The position numbers were made by a program, and so were the translations under genes. This document shows positions 16,959 through 26,103 of a stretch of DNA of 59,704 nt, one piece after another. The stretch is from Alphaproteobacteria bacterium (GTDB lineage: Bacteria; Pseudomonadota; Alphaproteobacteria; RF32; CAG-239): positions 1 to 59,704 of the forward strand of contig JAFUTN010000030.1 in the NCBI GenBank assembly GCA_017484225.1. Reading direction: 5' to 3'. The notes below the pieces were generated by a model. It had not been told where the DNA came from and did not search any database. It saw only the letters and a program-made list of their open reading frames with translations. The stretch's first letter is position 1, and every line of letters begins with the position of its first letter.

Positions 16959-19100
16959 ATGAAAAAACTTTTTTTTGCAATATGTTTCATTTTTACATTT
17001 TTTGTTACCGCAGCAAATGCTGATGTTCGTTCCATTGCTGATGTCGGGATGATGAAGCATAATCCGGACTTTAAAACCGAGCAAGAAGTTATAGCGGTTG
17101 AAAGCCTGCCTAACCCTAACAATGAAAATGAGGTTCGTGAATTTTTCAAAAAACGCTTTGAAGAAGCCGCTCAATCTGAAATGCCTGAAGGAGAAAACCC
17201 GAATGACGCATCTTCCATCGGCATAATTTATTCACCGGAATACTATGCCGCACAGGAAGAAGCAAAAAAAAGCACTTTTCAAAAAATTTATGAAGAAGCT
17301 TTGGCGGCCTTAAATGCTAAAGACAAAACAAAAGACGAAAACAAAGGAGTTACCGCTCCCGACGGAACACCTGCCGAAGCCGATAAAGCAGCACAAATAG
17401 CCACCCGTTTTTTCACATTAGCTAAACAACAAAACACCGAGCAAGCGGAAGAACAAATTCCGACTGTGCGTATAACACTGCCGAGCGGACGTAAATTTTT
17501 GGCCCCGACTGATGAACATATTCCTTACCTTTTGAGTTACATAAACGTGCAACCGAACGGTTTTTTGAAGGTAGAAGACACGATTGTGGTGGTAGCAAAC
17601 GGTAAAAAATTTGCACAAGGACTTATGCGCTTTTTCCCAAAATACTCTACCGAAACCTCGGGCAAACGCCATCAAATAGAAATTATTTTGGAAGAAGTTG
17701 AAATTAACGGCACCAAGGTTCCGTATATTGAAGAAGAAATCGGAAATAACCTTATATGGAAACCAAAATATTCGCAAAAATTTGAACCGGGAGTATATAC
17801 CTACAAATTTACATATATCGTAGACAACAAACTGATTAACCTCAATCGCAAAGTATTGCTTGATTGGAACATTACAGGTTCACCGATTAACGCATTTATA
17901 ACTTCGGCAAACGCAATAATTGCCTTGCCGTTCGGACATTCATTCAGTAATTGGCAAACGGTTATCGGCAATCAGAATCAATATTCGGCAAACAGAGCAA
18001 ATATGTTTCTTTTAGATAAAAATGTTTTAGCCGTTTCATCAACCACACCGATACTGAATCGCGAAAGTATGAATATCGGTGTTATAATGGATAAAAATCT
18101 GTTCTTAAAAAACTACGATAAAACATTTTCCCACTTTATGACGGATTGGGGTAAAATTATTTATGCCGGAATAGGTCTGTCTGCAATTTTAATTTCTTAT
18201 CTGCTCTCTTTGTTTACACTAAACAGAAATAAAAAGAATAATCGCTTTAAACCTTCGTATGATGGTGCTTTAATGCGCAATATTATGGTCGGCAAGTATG
18301 ACAGAGTTGCGTTTATTGCCCAACTGCTAACTCTTTGCCGCAAAAAAGTTTTTGATATGGCGGAAGAAGATAATCATATCTATTTTTTGAAAGGTGCGCC
18401 ATCTTCAAAATTGCAAAAATATGAAAAAAAGGCCCTAAATACCTTATTTGCCCGCAAAAGTAACCGCACAGAAGTCAGTGTGGTTAACAATCAGCGCATA
18501 AAAAAAGCTTTTAATATTTTGAAAAAGCAAAATGAAAAACAAATAAACCGCTACAAGGTTATGCACAATATTATGTATGTAGCTTTCAGCACAGCCATGC
18601 TGATTGCAACCGAAATTTTTATCGCCTACATCAGTGTTAATTTTGCACAAAGTATCATAATTTTGGCATCCACAAGTTTGTTGGCCGCATTTTACATTTG
18701 GATAATTCGCCGCAAATTCAAACGCCGCATTATCGGACTGTTAATCAAGTCTCTTTGCGTGTTTGCACTGGCCGGATTATGGTTGTTCTGCAGCATTTAT
18801 GTCGGTGCCTTAACATCATTGATTTTAATTATCATGGTGGCGGTAATATTTGCGTTTTCTAAAATTTTTGCCGAATTTAATAACTTTGTTTATGACGCCA
18901 AAAACATCATTGATAACTATAAGGATTATTTGATATCAAGTGCCGATGCCATTAATTTAAGCCGCGATTTTTCCAATCAGCAAGCCAACATTTTTGCATT
19001 GGATATTGCCGAGCATTTTCCGAAAAATGTTTCAAATCAAGGAGTTTACCGTCTTGATATCGCAGATAATCTCAAGCGGAGTTTGATAGAAATATTGTAA
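16959..19100 (+). CDS. DUF2207-like membrane protein
   Basis: 713 residues. Signal peptide (about 1-21), a long periplasmic part with a beta-rich domain about 260-370 (FEPGVYTYKFTYIVDNKL, LLDWNITGSPINAFITSANAIIALP), a membrane segment near 405-425, then a cytoplasmic stretch and a second hydrophobic block of about four segments between 535 and 640. This order resembles predicted membrane proteins of the YciQ/DUF2207 type. Function unknown. Monocistronic. Confidence 0.75.
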   Translation: MKKLFFAICFIFTFFVTAANADVRSIADVGMMKHNPDFKTEQEVIAVESLPNPNNENEVREFFKKRFEEAAQSEMPEGENPNDASSIGIIYSPEYYAAQEEAKKSTFQKIYEEALAALNAKDKTKDENKGVTAPDGTPAEADKAAQIATRFFTLAKQQNTEQAEEQIPTVRITLPSGRKFLAPTDEHIPYLLSYINVQPNGFLKVEDTIVVVANGKKFAQGLMRFFPKYSTETSGKRHQIEIILEEVEINGTKVPYIEEEIGNNLIWKPKYSQKFEPGVYTYKFTYIVDNKLINLNRKVLLDWNITGSPINAFITSANAIIALPFGHSFSNWQTVIGNQNQYSANRANMFLLDKNVLAVSSTTPILNRESMNIGVIMDKNLFLKNYDKTFSHFMTDWGKIIYAGIGLSAILISYLLSLFTLNRNKKNNRFKPSYDGALMRNIMVGKYDRVAFIAQLLTLCRKKVFDMAEEDNHIYFLKGAPSSKLQKYEKKALNTLFARKSNRTEVSVVNNQRIKKAFNILKKQNEKQINRYKVMHNIMYVAFSTAMLIATEIFIAYISVNFAQSIIILASTSLLAAFYIWIIRRKFKRRIIGLLIKSLCVFALAGLWLFCSIYVGALTSLILIIMVAVIFAFSKIFAEFNNFVYDAKNIIDNYKDYLISSADAINLSRDFSNQQANIFALDIAEHFPKNVSNQGVYRLDIADNLKRSLIEIL

Positions 19101-19104
19101 TGGC

Positions 19105-20142
19105 TTATTGACTTTTACGAATATCATGCCATTTAACTTGAGCGCCGTATTCGCGTAAAGCTGTTATTTTTTGCTGATTTTGTTCCGCAGATGCCAAATA
19201 AAGCGGGGATATTCCGTCCGGTGCCACATAGTTCGGATTTGCCCCGTTTTGCAACAAAAGATAATACATTTTGATATCGTCAGTATTCATCAACAGGCTG
19301 TAATTATTACTCTTATCGGTATAATTAACATTTGCACCGGCTGCAATTAACAGCTTAGCAATTTCTAAATTGTTTTTATCAACAGCTACGGATAAAGCGG
19401 TATTACCGTCAGGCGCCGCATAATTGACATTGGCTCCGAAACCTATCAACAAACGAGTAATATGCTCATCAGGTGATAGCATTAACAGGCTGTATCCGCT
19501 TTGTTCTTCGGTAATATTGGGATTTTCACCGGTATTCAAATAATTCATCACATCCACCTGATTACCTTCTTTCACTGCGGACACTATAGAGCGTTCGGCA
19601 AAATATTTATTTGCCCGCTCACTCAAATCCGAAAGTTTTTGTGAACCGGTATGTATGTATGAAATTAATTTTTCGCTCACATTATTTACATTTTGTATAA
19701 ACTGCGGAAAATCTTTAGCCGCCAACATAAAAATCATGGCAAATAAAATAGAAAGCGACATAAACATACTTACTATTCTGCTGACCAGAATTAAGCGATA
19801 TTTTCTCAGTTGCGAACGATATATATAGTTTTGCATAACAACGGAATCTTGATAATCTTCCGCCGTTTTTTCTGTCGGAACAACTGCCGAATGCTTCATT
19901 TTTTCAGCCAATTCTTCTTCTTTTTGCCTGCGCCACGTTGTGTCATATTCCGCACGTTTTTCCGAATTTCCTAAAATTTCGTATGCTTCATTTATTTTTT
20001 TAAATTTTTCTTCCGCCTGTTTGTCATCAGGATGCAAATCGGGGTGATATTTTTTTGCCAAACGACGATATTGAAGTTTAACATCTTTTTCTGTAGCAGA
20101 AATAGGTAATTCAAGAGTTTTATAGTGTTCAGGATATTCCAT
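19105..20142 (-). CDS. J-domain membrane protein with ankyrin repeats
   Basis: 345 residues. Residues about 4-66 form a J domain with the essential HPD ([18 protein letters not shown]), followed by a charged linker, one membrane segment (about 118-140), and about four ankyrin repeats (210-340; for example [29 protein letters not shown]). The J domain should recruit DnaK at the membrane while the ankyrin part would lie across it if topology is simple. ATG 20142 behind GGGGTAGAA is preferred; the frame extends into the tRNA-Thr region. Confidence 0.88.
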   Translation of the reverse strand: MEYPEHYKTLELPISATEKDVKLQYRRLAKKYHPDLHPDDKQAEEKFKKINEAYEILGNSEKRAEYDTTWRRQKEEELAEKMKHSAVVPTEKTAEDYQDSVVMQNYIYRSQLRKYRLILVSRIVSMFMSLSILFAMIFMLAAKDFPQFIQNVNNVSEKLISYIHTGSQKLSDLSERANKYFAERSIVSAVKEGNQVDVMNYLNTGENPNITEEQSGYSLLMLSPDEHITRLLIGFGANVNYAAPDGNTALSVAVDKNNLEIAKLLIAAGANVNYTDKSNNYSLLMNTDDIKMYYLLLQNGANPNYVAPDGISPLYLASAEQNQQKITALREYGAQVKWHDIRKSQ

Positions 20143-20169
20143 TTCTACCCCAAAGAAGTTATTTAAAAC

Positions 20170-20200
20170 AAAAGGAGGAACATAAGCATCCCTCCTGTGG
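20170..20200 (-). terminator. Terminator of tRNA-Thr
   Basis: Minus-strand hairpin GGAGG...CCTCC followed by TTTTGTTTT, just after the tRNA. It overlaps the leader of the J-domain gene. Confidence 0.6.
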
Positions 20201-20208
20201 AATATAAG

Positions 20209-20284
20209 TGGTGCCGACACACGGACTCGAACCGCGGACCCACTGATTACAAATCAGTAGCTCTACCAACTGAGCTATGTCGGC
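20209..20284 (-). tRNA. tRNA-Thr (anticodon TGT)
   Basis: 76 nt with encoded CCA. Acceptor GCCGACA/TGTCGGC, D arm AGCTCAGTTGGTAGAGCT, anticodon loop TTTGTAA, T loop TTCGAGT. A promoter-like TTGCAT-16-TATATT lies upstream. Confidence 0.95.
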
Positions 20285-20380
20285 GCTGATTGTCTCAAGC
20301 TGGAAGCTAATATACCAATAATATTTTAAAATGCAATACATTTTTTTATAAATTGTGAATTTTTTCGTCCCCTTAACGCA

Positions 20381-20406
20381 AGAGAGCGGGAAAAACCCCG
20401 CTCTCC
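20381..20406. terminator. Hairpin downstream of the gene ending at 20410
   Basis: Perfect stem GAGAGCGGG / CCCGCTCTC. No long T run on either strand, so it may be a weak terminator or an mRNA 3'-end stabiliser. Confidence 0.45.
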
Positions 20407-20409
20407 TTA

Positions 20410-20976
20410 TTAATGCCCTCCCTTTAAATAAAGGTATGTCGGCTGTTTACTTCTGCTCATCATTTCAAGCATTACATAAAAACACTTGAAATCATTAATG
20501 CAACTCGGACGAAAATATTTCTCCGAATCGTTGTGAAAACATGGCATTCCGTGAAGCTGACGATACAAAAACTCATCTTCGGTTATATAGGAAAACGAGT
20601 CATCTACGACCCAGCCGAGCGGATAAATTTTGATTTTTTCCTGCTCCGAAAAGCTCAACGATTGCATCAGCTCATCTGCCAAAAACACAAAATCGTTGTA
20701 GACGATACTGTGTTCCATTAAAGCCGAAACCAAATACATTCTCACATTTTCCCGACTGCGTTTAAATAGCTCAGCCATCAACTCAAAGCACGGCCTTTGT
20801 TCATCTTCCAACTTCCAACAGAAACGGCAAAAAATCTCTAAAAAATTTTTGGCGTCTTTTCTGTCCGGTTCAAAGCCCGAGGAACAAATCTGTCTGCATG
20901 TTGTTGCAAATTGAGAAGGCGGCATTTCAGCCGCAAGATTCTCACTGTTAGCAAGCCTTTCCAGTAACTTTTGCAT
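20410..20976 (-). CDS. Unknown protein downstream of an acyl carrier protein
   Basis: About 188 residues, cytoplasmic, helical, with several Cys (FCRFCWKLEDEQRPC). No family recognised. It follows the ACP gene; the possible start at 20976 lies 12 bp after the ACP stop, and ATG 21006 overlapping the ACP is an alternative. A perfect inverted repeat AACTGT-T-ACAGTT sits immediately before the 20976 start. Confidence 0.6.
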   Translation of the reverse strand: MQKLLERLANSENLAAEMPPSQFATTCRQICSSGFEPDRKDAKNFLEIFCRFCWKLEDEQRPCFELMAELFKRSRENVRMYLVSALMEHSIVYNDFVFLADELMQSLSFSEQEKIKIYPLGWVVDDSFSYITEDEFLYRQLHGMPCFHNDSEKYFRPSCINDFKCFYVMLEMMSRSKQPTYLYLKGGH

Positions 20977-20987
20977 AACTGTAACAG

Positions 20988-21272
20988 TTATAATTCGTTG
21001 TTGCATATAGCCAGCAATCGCTCCACAGTCAAAGGAACATTCTCGTCCAAAAACTTGGCGGCAGTAGCCATATCTATGTGAATTCCGAGCACACGCTCGC
21101 ACTCCAGAGAAAGCACAACCTCACCCATACTGTCCAGACTGAGATCATGCCGCAAATCACAAGCAAGAAGCTTATCATCATCTTTCATCAACTCGGCAAA
21201 ATTGCTATCGCCTCTGGTCGCATAAAAGTCCTGAAAGACTTTTTTCAAATCTAAAATTGTAACTTTGTCCAT
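20988..21272 (-). CDS. Acyl carrier protein-like protein
   Basis: 94 residues, acidic, with DLSLDSMGEVVLSLECERVLGIHI (about 42-65): the Asp-Ser-Met is the phosphopantetheine attachment Ser, followed by the helix II of ACPs. It is not next to fatty-acid synthesis genes, so it is a specialised ACP; the partner may be the unknown protein encoded just behind. Confidence 0.8.
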   Translation of the reverse strand: MDKVTILDLKKVFQDFYATRGDSNFAELMKDDDKLLACDLRHDLSLDSMGEVVLSLECERVLGIHIDMATAAKFLDENVPLTVERLLAICNNEL

Positions 21273-21384
21273 AATGATAGTTTTAAATGTTCATAATTAT
21301 ATTCACTTATCCTTTAATTTTATGTCTAATTTCCTTGTCTGTCAACGTTTTTATTAGCAAAATTTATTTGACAAAAGAAGTTTA

Positions 21385-22104
21385 TTACTCAAAAATCCAC
21401 TCAATCATATTTTCAAAATCATCAGAGGTTGCCGCTTCTGCTTCCGGCAGTGTATAACGCGTGCGCAAACAATAGCCATAGTAAGATGTGTATCCGGATA
21501 AGCAAGCATCAACACACCCTATCCCGTTTTGAACCTGCTTGTTCCCACAATTTGCGCATTCTCCTGTTTTATCACAATAAGGTATTTTAGTTCCGCCAAA
21601 CACTTGTCTATGACTGCCTATGTCTCTATCATTACCAAAAATAACACCTTCCGGTAACTCCACATATTCCAAATTACGTATATCCAAAAAGGCAACACCG
21701 CCAACATTTTGGGCATTAGGAAAATTGAGTCCGGTTAGTGACGAACTATATGCAAACGCAGCATACCCCACACTGATAATATTTTCCGTTCCTTTGACTT
21801 CCTTTAAATTAAAAAGCCCTTCAAATACTCTGTCACCTATAGTTGTAATACCATTTTCAATTATTGCATATTCAATATCTTTCTTTGCCCAAGGTGCCGT
21901 AGATTTATGATTATTCAGATAGTCATAATTTCCCATTTCACCTTCGCCTGATATGGTGAGGGTTTTACTTGTCTCATCATAAGTGCATTGAACGCTGTCG
22001 CTATACACCCCGTCAGTTGCCGGTCCGCAGTTCCATGTTTCGGCATGAGTTTTATTCGCCAAACATATCACTATTCCTAACATCAACATAATTTTTTTCA
22101 TCAT
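21385..22104 (-). CDS. Exported leucine-rich-repeat protein with conserved C-terminal tail (tail protein A)
   Basis: 239 residues. Signal peptide about 1-21 (ending THA), then ETWNCGPATDGVYSDS and two to three BspA-type (LRR_5) repeats (GITTIGDRVFEGLFNLKEV, ISVGYAAFAYSSSLTGL), a Cys-rich knot (CDKTGECANCGNK...GIGC...ACLSGYTSYYGYC), and the tail RYTLPEA..ATS.D.ENMIEWIFE. The first 60 residues after the signal are nearly the same as in the protein at 48657, so they are paralogs. The tail is shared with 35714, 48657 and 58426. Surface exposure is likely; ligand unknown. ATG 22104 follows GGAGG. Preceded by a structured leader ending in a terminator. Confidence 0.85.
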   Translation of the reverse strand: MMKKIMLMLGIVICLANKTHAETWNCGPATDGVYSDSVQCTYDETSKTLTISGEGEMGNYDYLNNHKSTAPWAKKDIEYAIIENGITTIGDRVFEGLFNLKEVKGTENIISVGYAAFAYSSSLTGLNFPNAQNVGGVAFLDIRNLEYVELPEGVIFGNDRDIGSHRQVFGGTKIPYCDKTGECANCGNKQVQNGIGCVDACLSGYTSYYGYCLRTRYTLPEAEAATSDDFENMIEWIFE

Positions 22105-22131
22105 TTTCCTCCGTTTAAGCAAAATTTAAAA

Positions 22132-22156
22132 TAAAAAAATCCGCCTCAAAGGACGG
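22132..22156 (-). terminator. Attenuator-like terminator just upstream of tail protein A
   Basis: Minus-strand stem CCGTC / GGCGG followed by ATTTTTTT, ending 28 nt before the ATG and immediately ahead of the ribosome binding site. Its 5' arm shares two bases with the strand that can pair at 22235-22244 or 22340-22348. Confidence 0.7.
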
Positions 22157-22378
22157 TCGGAGAGTTCAGAAATCATGTGAATACGAATGACTATCATGGC
22201 CTTTAGCTTTAAACGCCTGAACATACGCCACAATCTCCCCAACCATATTCATAATTGGGGATATCACTCTGTCTGTTTAAGACAGAACAACATAACGGTA
22301 TTATACCCTAACACCGGTATTCACCAAAGCCTCTGACAGCTCCGAACCCCTTTTTCGGGTTCTCGGCAAAATTGCCGT
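22132..22378 (-). ncRNA. Structured leader RNA, copy A
   Basis: Transcript read on the minus strand. Elements in order: 5' hairpin 22364-22377 (CGGCA/TGCCG); outer stem 22340-22348 with 22155-22162 (one bulge) and 22332-22336 with 22166-22170; inner stem 22317-22324 with 22177-22184 (8 bp); internal hairpins, including TCTGTCT/AGACAGA and CCCCAA/TTGGGG; an internal strand at 22235-22244 that can pair 10 bp (two G-U) with 22155-22164 right before the terminator. The outer stem and this internal pairing exclude each other. Same plan as the leaders at 48428 and 59181, with different helix sequences. No known family recognised. It fills the otherwise geneless 22105-22463. Confidence 0.65.
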
Positions 22379-22384
22379 GTAGGT

Positions 22385-22412
22385 ATGATAACAAATAAAA
22401 TATCTTTTGCAA
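22385..22412 (-). promoter_or_regulatory. Promoter of leader A
   Basis: Minus strand TTGCAA (22407-22412) and TATCAT (22385-22390), spacer 16. The spacer length is the same in all three leader promoters. Confidence 0.55.
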
Positions 22413-22413
22413 A

Positions 22414-22445
22414 CAAAAAAAGCCGGCTGTCAACACAGGCGGCTT
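22414..22445 (-). terminator. Terminator of the gene ending at 22464
   Basis: Minus-strand AAGCCG...CGGCTT stem and T7 run, separating that gene from the leader A promoter. Confidence 0.8.
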
Positions 22446-22463
22446 TACACTTTAGACAATTTT

Positions 22464-22775
22464 TCAAAAAGAAGAGTGAGGGTCTTCAATCCGCTGACAG
22501 TTAAGCAAAAACCACCTGACAAACGGATTATGCTTTTTAACTTCGGCAATCTCATCACTTTCGGGATATGCCTTCAGTTCATCTCCGGCCCTCAGTGTCT
22601 TGATTTTATCCCACAGTTTGCTATCTTCGGCGACAGTCACAATCTCTGTTTGCTCCGTCGGGAAAAGCAAATACATGGCATAATACTGAAAAGACACTTC
22701 GGCATACTGCTTGTTCTCTCTGGTGCGAAATGATACTCGCATTACCTTTGCCAAATAAGGCACATTCTTATCCAT
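22464..22775 (-). CDS. Unknown small protein
   Basis: 103 residues from ATG 22775, no signal peptide or membrane span. Sequence alternates charged and hydrophobic residues (VMRVSFRTRENKQYAEVSFQYYAMYLLF), suggesting a small beta barrel. No family recognised. Own terminator downstream. Confidence 0.6.
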   Translation of the reverse strand: MDKNVPYLAKVMRVSFRTRENKQYAEVSFQYYAMYLLFPTEQTEIVTVAEDSKLWDKIKTLRAGDELKAYPESDEIAEVKKHNPFVRWFLLNCQRIEDPHSSF

Positions 22776-22845
22776 ACGCAATAATTTAAATGTTATGTAT
22801 GCACTCTACTCTTTTTTATCTATTTTGTCAATATTTTTTTATAAA

Positions 22846-22876
22846 CAAAAAAAGAAACGCCCTATTGCGTTTCTTT
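22846..22876 (-). terminator. Terminator of the gene ending at 22902
   Basis: Minus-strand AAGAAACGC/GCGTTTCTT stem with T7. Confidence 0.85.
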
Positions 22877-22901
22877 AATATTCCTTCGCGTTAAAAAAAC
22901 T

Positions 22902-23255
22902 TTATTTGCTGTATTGCTGATTGCCATATCCGCCGGACATCATACCTTGACGAATTGCCGCGTTAATAACACGAGGCTCAGGACTTTTTATAACTTCTCT
23001 GGTTCCCATTGCCACAACAGTGCAATTCTCAACACTGAAATCTTTAGGATTAATTTTTTCCATCGGAACAAATTTTGCCGTGTGCATTTCACCTTGTGCA
23101 ATTTCATCATGACCGGCTTTAACAAACGGTGCCTTATTCAGCTTCTTAACATCAGATAAAGTCAGGGGCTTTACTGTTTCAATATGCTTACCTTGCAGCA
23201 AATAATGATGTTCTTGCTTTGCAAAGTCCCTTGCTTTTGTATTTTTAACAGACAT
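22902..23255 (-). CDS. Unknown cytoplasmic protein
   Basis: 117 residues, basic, starting MSVKNTKARDFAKQEHHYLL and ending in a Gly/Gln-rich stretch (MMSGGYGNQQYSK). AAGGAG in front of ATG 23255 supports this start over an upstream in-frame one. No family recognised. Divergent from murJ. Confidence 0.65.
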   Translation of the reverse strand: MSVKNTKARDFAKQEHHYLLQGKHIETVKPLTLSDVKKLNKAPFVKAGHDEIAQGEMHTAKFVPMEKINPKDFSVENCTVVAMGTREVIKSPEPRVINAAIRQGMMSGGYGNQQYSK

Positions 23256-23428
23256 TTCTGTTCTCCTTTTTCTTCTCTTTTGTCTAGTTTTAACATATAC
23301 GTAAACTTTTGTCAAGTATTTTTATCATATTTTGTGCAAAATTTTGTGATAAATTTGCGGTTTTTGTTATACAAAGCACTATTATTCGGTTATTTTATAC
23401 TCACTACAACGTATGATAAGGAAAAAAT

Positions 23429-25000
23429 ATGTCTTTACTGAAATCTGTCGCCACTTTCGGCGGTCTCACTTTGGTCAGCAGAATTACCGGATTTTTGCGT
23501 GACATGGTGCTGGCAAACTTTTTGGGTGCCGGAGCGGTTGCTGACGCATTTGTCGTGGCTTTTAAATTGCCTAATTTATTCCGCAGCCTTTTTGCCGAAG
23601 GGGCTTTTACCAGCGCTTTTGTTCCGCTGTTCTCGCAAAAACTGGTGAGCGACGGGAAAAAGAAATCACTTTTTTTTGCGGCGCAGGCAATTTCCGTTTT
23701 AATAGCAATTATCGGCCTGCTGGTTGTTCTGTTTGAAGTGTTTATGCCCTTTATTGTAGATATTTTAGCCCCCGGTTTTATCGGTGAACCGAAGAAAATG
23801 GAGTTGGCAGTGCAGCTTTGCCGCATCACATTTCCTTTTTTGTTGTTAATTTCCGTTGTCTCTTTTCAGGGAGGAATTTTAAATTCTTTTGACAAATTTG
23901 CAGCTCCGGCAACAGCTCCCGTTATTTTGAATTTAACAATGATAGCCTCCGCTTTTTGCTTTACGCCGTTTATGCCAAGCTCGGCACACGGCATAGCTCT
24001 GGGAATTACTCTTGCCGGAGTGTTGGAAATTTTGTGGCTGCACCACTTTTTGCGCAAAACAGATGTTCGCATTCCTCTTTACCTTCATATTTGCAAAATT
24101 ATGCGCAATCCGGAAATACATACTTTATTCAAAAGAATTGCTCCCGGGGTTGTCGGTGCCGGAATTTACCAAATAAATATGGCGGTTGACACCATTTTGG
24201 TTTCACTGGTCGGAACCGGAGCCATTTCGTGGCTTTATTATGCCAACCGCCTGCAGCAGCTTCCGCTCGGTGTAGTCGGAGCGGCAATCAGTGTTGCCTT
24301 GCTGCCGATTTTATCTAAACAGCTCAAGGCCAATCAAATTGCCGAAGCTCGTGCCACCCAAGACAAAGCCGTTGAATACGGCTTTATGATGGCAATGCCG
24401 GCAGCAGTTATGCTTATTGCCATGGCGGAACCTGTTGTTTGCCTGCTGTTTGAACACGGAAAATTTTTATCCGCGGATTCTTTTAAAACATCTTATGCCG
24501 TAATAGCCTATTCTGTCGGCTTGCCTTGTTATGTTATGACTAAAGCGCTGATGCCGAATTTTTTTGCTCGCGGTGATACGGTTACCCCCGTAAAATACAG
24601 TGCGGTTGTTTTTGCCGTAAACCTTACTTTTAACCTTTTACTGATGCAAAAATTCGGACACGTAGGTATTGCCACCGCAACAACCATTGCCGCTTTTGTT
24701 TCTCTCGGACAATACCTTCACGGCTTAAAAAAACGCGGCTATTGGAAATTTTCAACAACTCTGAAATGGAAATTCGCCAAAATATCCTTTGTGTCCGTAA
24801 TGGCCGGTTGTTTGCTGGTATGTATGCGCATCGGGCTTAACACATACATGCCGCAGTGGGAAACCGATTCCAAGCTGATTTTATTACTGTTGCTCGGAAT
24901 CATGTTTGTTATAACGCTTGCATTTTTGCTGATTTTAGCTAGAATATTCGGCATAATTGACTTTGCGATAATTGCAAATCTCATCAGGAGGAAACGTTGA
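23429..25000 (+). CDS. murJ: Lipid II flippase MurJ
   Basis: 523 residues, about 14 membrane segments, opening SLLKSVATFGGLTLVSRITGFLRD and continuing FVVAFKLPNLFRSLFAEGAF, both hallmark MurJ/MviN sequences. Translocates lipid II to the periplasmic face for peptidoglycan synthesis. Its stop overlaps the start of the next gene. Confidence 0.97.
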   Translation: MSLLKSVATFGGLTLVSRITGFLRDMVLANFLGAGAVADAFVVAFKLPNLFRSLFAEGAFTSAFVPLFSQKLVSDGKKKSLFFAAQAISVLIAIIGLLVVLFEVFMPFIVDILAPGFIGEPKKMELAVQLCRITFPFLLLISVVSFQGGILNSFDKFAAPATAPVILNLTMIASAFCFTPFMPSSAHGIALGITLAGVLEILWLHHFLRKTDVRIPLYLHICKIMRNPEIHTLFKRIAPGVVGAGIYQINMAVDTILVSLVGTGAISWLYYANRLQQLPLGVVGAAISVALLPILSKQLKANQIAEARATQDKAVEYGFMMAMPAAVMLIAMAEPVVCLLFEHGKFLSADSFKTSYAVIAYSVGLPCYVMTKALMPNFFARGDTVTPVKYSAVVFAVNLTFNLLLMQKFGHVGIATATTIAAFVSLGQYLHGLKKRGYWKFSTTLKWKFAKISFVSVMAGCLLVCMRIGLNTYMPQWETDSKLILLLLLGIMFVITLAFLLILARIFGIIDFAIIANLIRRKR

Positions 25001-26103
25001 CAAAAAGTCGTTTGAAAAGCATTTGTTCCCGTATTAAGGCAGAAAATGCCGTAAAAAACGTTGCCGCCGGCATAAAAAAGTTGCCGAAACTATGCGTTGA
25101 GATTTACAAAAACTATCCGATTCGTGATGTTTCCAAAAGATTGAGAAAAAATCTTAAACCGACAAAAATAAAAAGACGTTGTCTGAAGTTCTTGAAAAAA
25201 CCGTTGCGCTTTATTTCCGATTCGTGGAAAGTTGTATTAATGTCGCTGAGCTGTTTTTTATTTTGCTACTATGTTATAGGCGGTTTTATCAGTGAAAAAA
25301 TCAGCACGGAAAATATGCCTGAAAACACTCCGAAAACAACATCTCAAATAATGGCAGATTTAATTGACCGAGAAGTCAGAGACAATATTTGGACTCCTAA
25401 CCTGCCTATAATTTTTCCGGCATATATTTTAGACAATATGCCCAATTTTCAGATTGGTGTGATTTATGCAATTCGTGATACTGCTTCGGCATTAAAACAA
25501 ATTTATTATCAAACACCCGAACAAAAACAGCACATTCAAAAAGCTTCCGTTCTGTTAAAATATTCACCTAACGTTTGGCTGCTGTCCAGAAAAAGCGCTT
25601 TCAGCATTGCACCTTCATCCAACTCTCAATACCGCAAGGCCCGCCGTGAACTGATTCGTGCCGGAGAACACGGTCCGCTGATATCAACTGCGGCAAATTT
25701 TGATGTTTTATTATCGCAAATGTCCTCCCAACTTACCAAACTCATTGAAGAAAATGAAAACAATATTGCCGAAAAATCTTCCGATTGGTTTGATTTTAAG
25801 TCTGATGACTTGTTTTACAAAAACAAGGGTTATGCTTATGCACAATGGCAAATTGCCGATTCTGTCGGAAATGAGTTTAAAGAGCTTATTGTTGCCGCCG
25901 AAGCATATAATCATTGGACATATTTAATAAATTCCTTACGCAAGGCAGCACAAATGAATCCGATTATTGTGCGCAACGGAAAAATTGACAGCTCGCTCGC
26001 ACCGAATCATTTGGCGGTTCAAAACTACTTTTTGGGCCGCGCCGTTGTAAACATAGAAAAAATACGAAACAGTATATGGAAAAAATATGCAAATCAAAAT
26101 TGA
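24997..26103 (+). CDS. DUF2333-like inner-membrane protein
   Basis: 368 residues: a basic N-terminal part of about 75 residues, one membrane segment (about 78-98), and a helical periplasmic part with the DUF2333-like DNIWTPNLPIIFPAYILDNMPNFQIG and an AYAQWQIADSVGNEF region. Start is TTG 24997 with AGGAGG five bases upstream, overlapping the murJ stop (TTGA), so translational coupling is likely. Function unknown. Confidence 0.75.
   Translation: MTKSRLKSICSRIKAENAVKNVAAGIKKLPKLCVEIYKNYPIRDVSKRLRKNLKPTKIKRRCLKFLKKPLRFISDSWKVVLMSLSCFLFCYYVIGGFISEKISTENMPENTPKTTSQIMADLIDREVRDNIWTPNLPIIFPAYILDNMPNFQIGVIYAIRDTASALKQIYYQTPEQKQHIQKASVLLKYSPNVWLLSRKSAFSIAPSSNSQYRKARRELIRAGEHGPLISTAANFDVLLSQMSSQLTKLIEENENNIAEKSSDWFDFKSDDLFYKNKGYAYAQWQIADSVGNEFKELIVAAEAYNHWTYLINSLRKAAQMNPIIVRNGKIDSSLAPNHLAVQNYFLGRAVVNIEKIRNSIWKKYANQN

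Noticed and set aside
17551..17566. Match between ACCGAACGGTTTTTTG at 17551 and at 6212
   Set aside because: The 17551 copy is inside a coding region and similarity does not extend; chance is the simplest reading.
21385..22104. Diversity-generating retroelement target (variable C terminus)
   Set aside because: The C termini of the tail proteins are conserved rather than variable, and no reverse transcriptase or template repeat is present.
22132..22378. Retron-type or IscB/TnpB guide RNA for the leader elements
   Set aside because: No reverse transcriptase, IscB or TnpB gene is near any copy; the downstream gene is always an exported tail protein.
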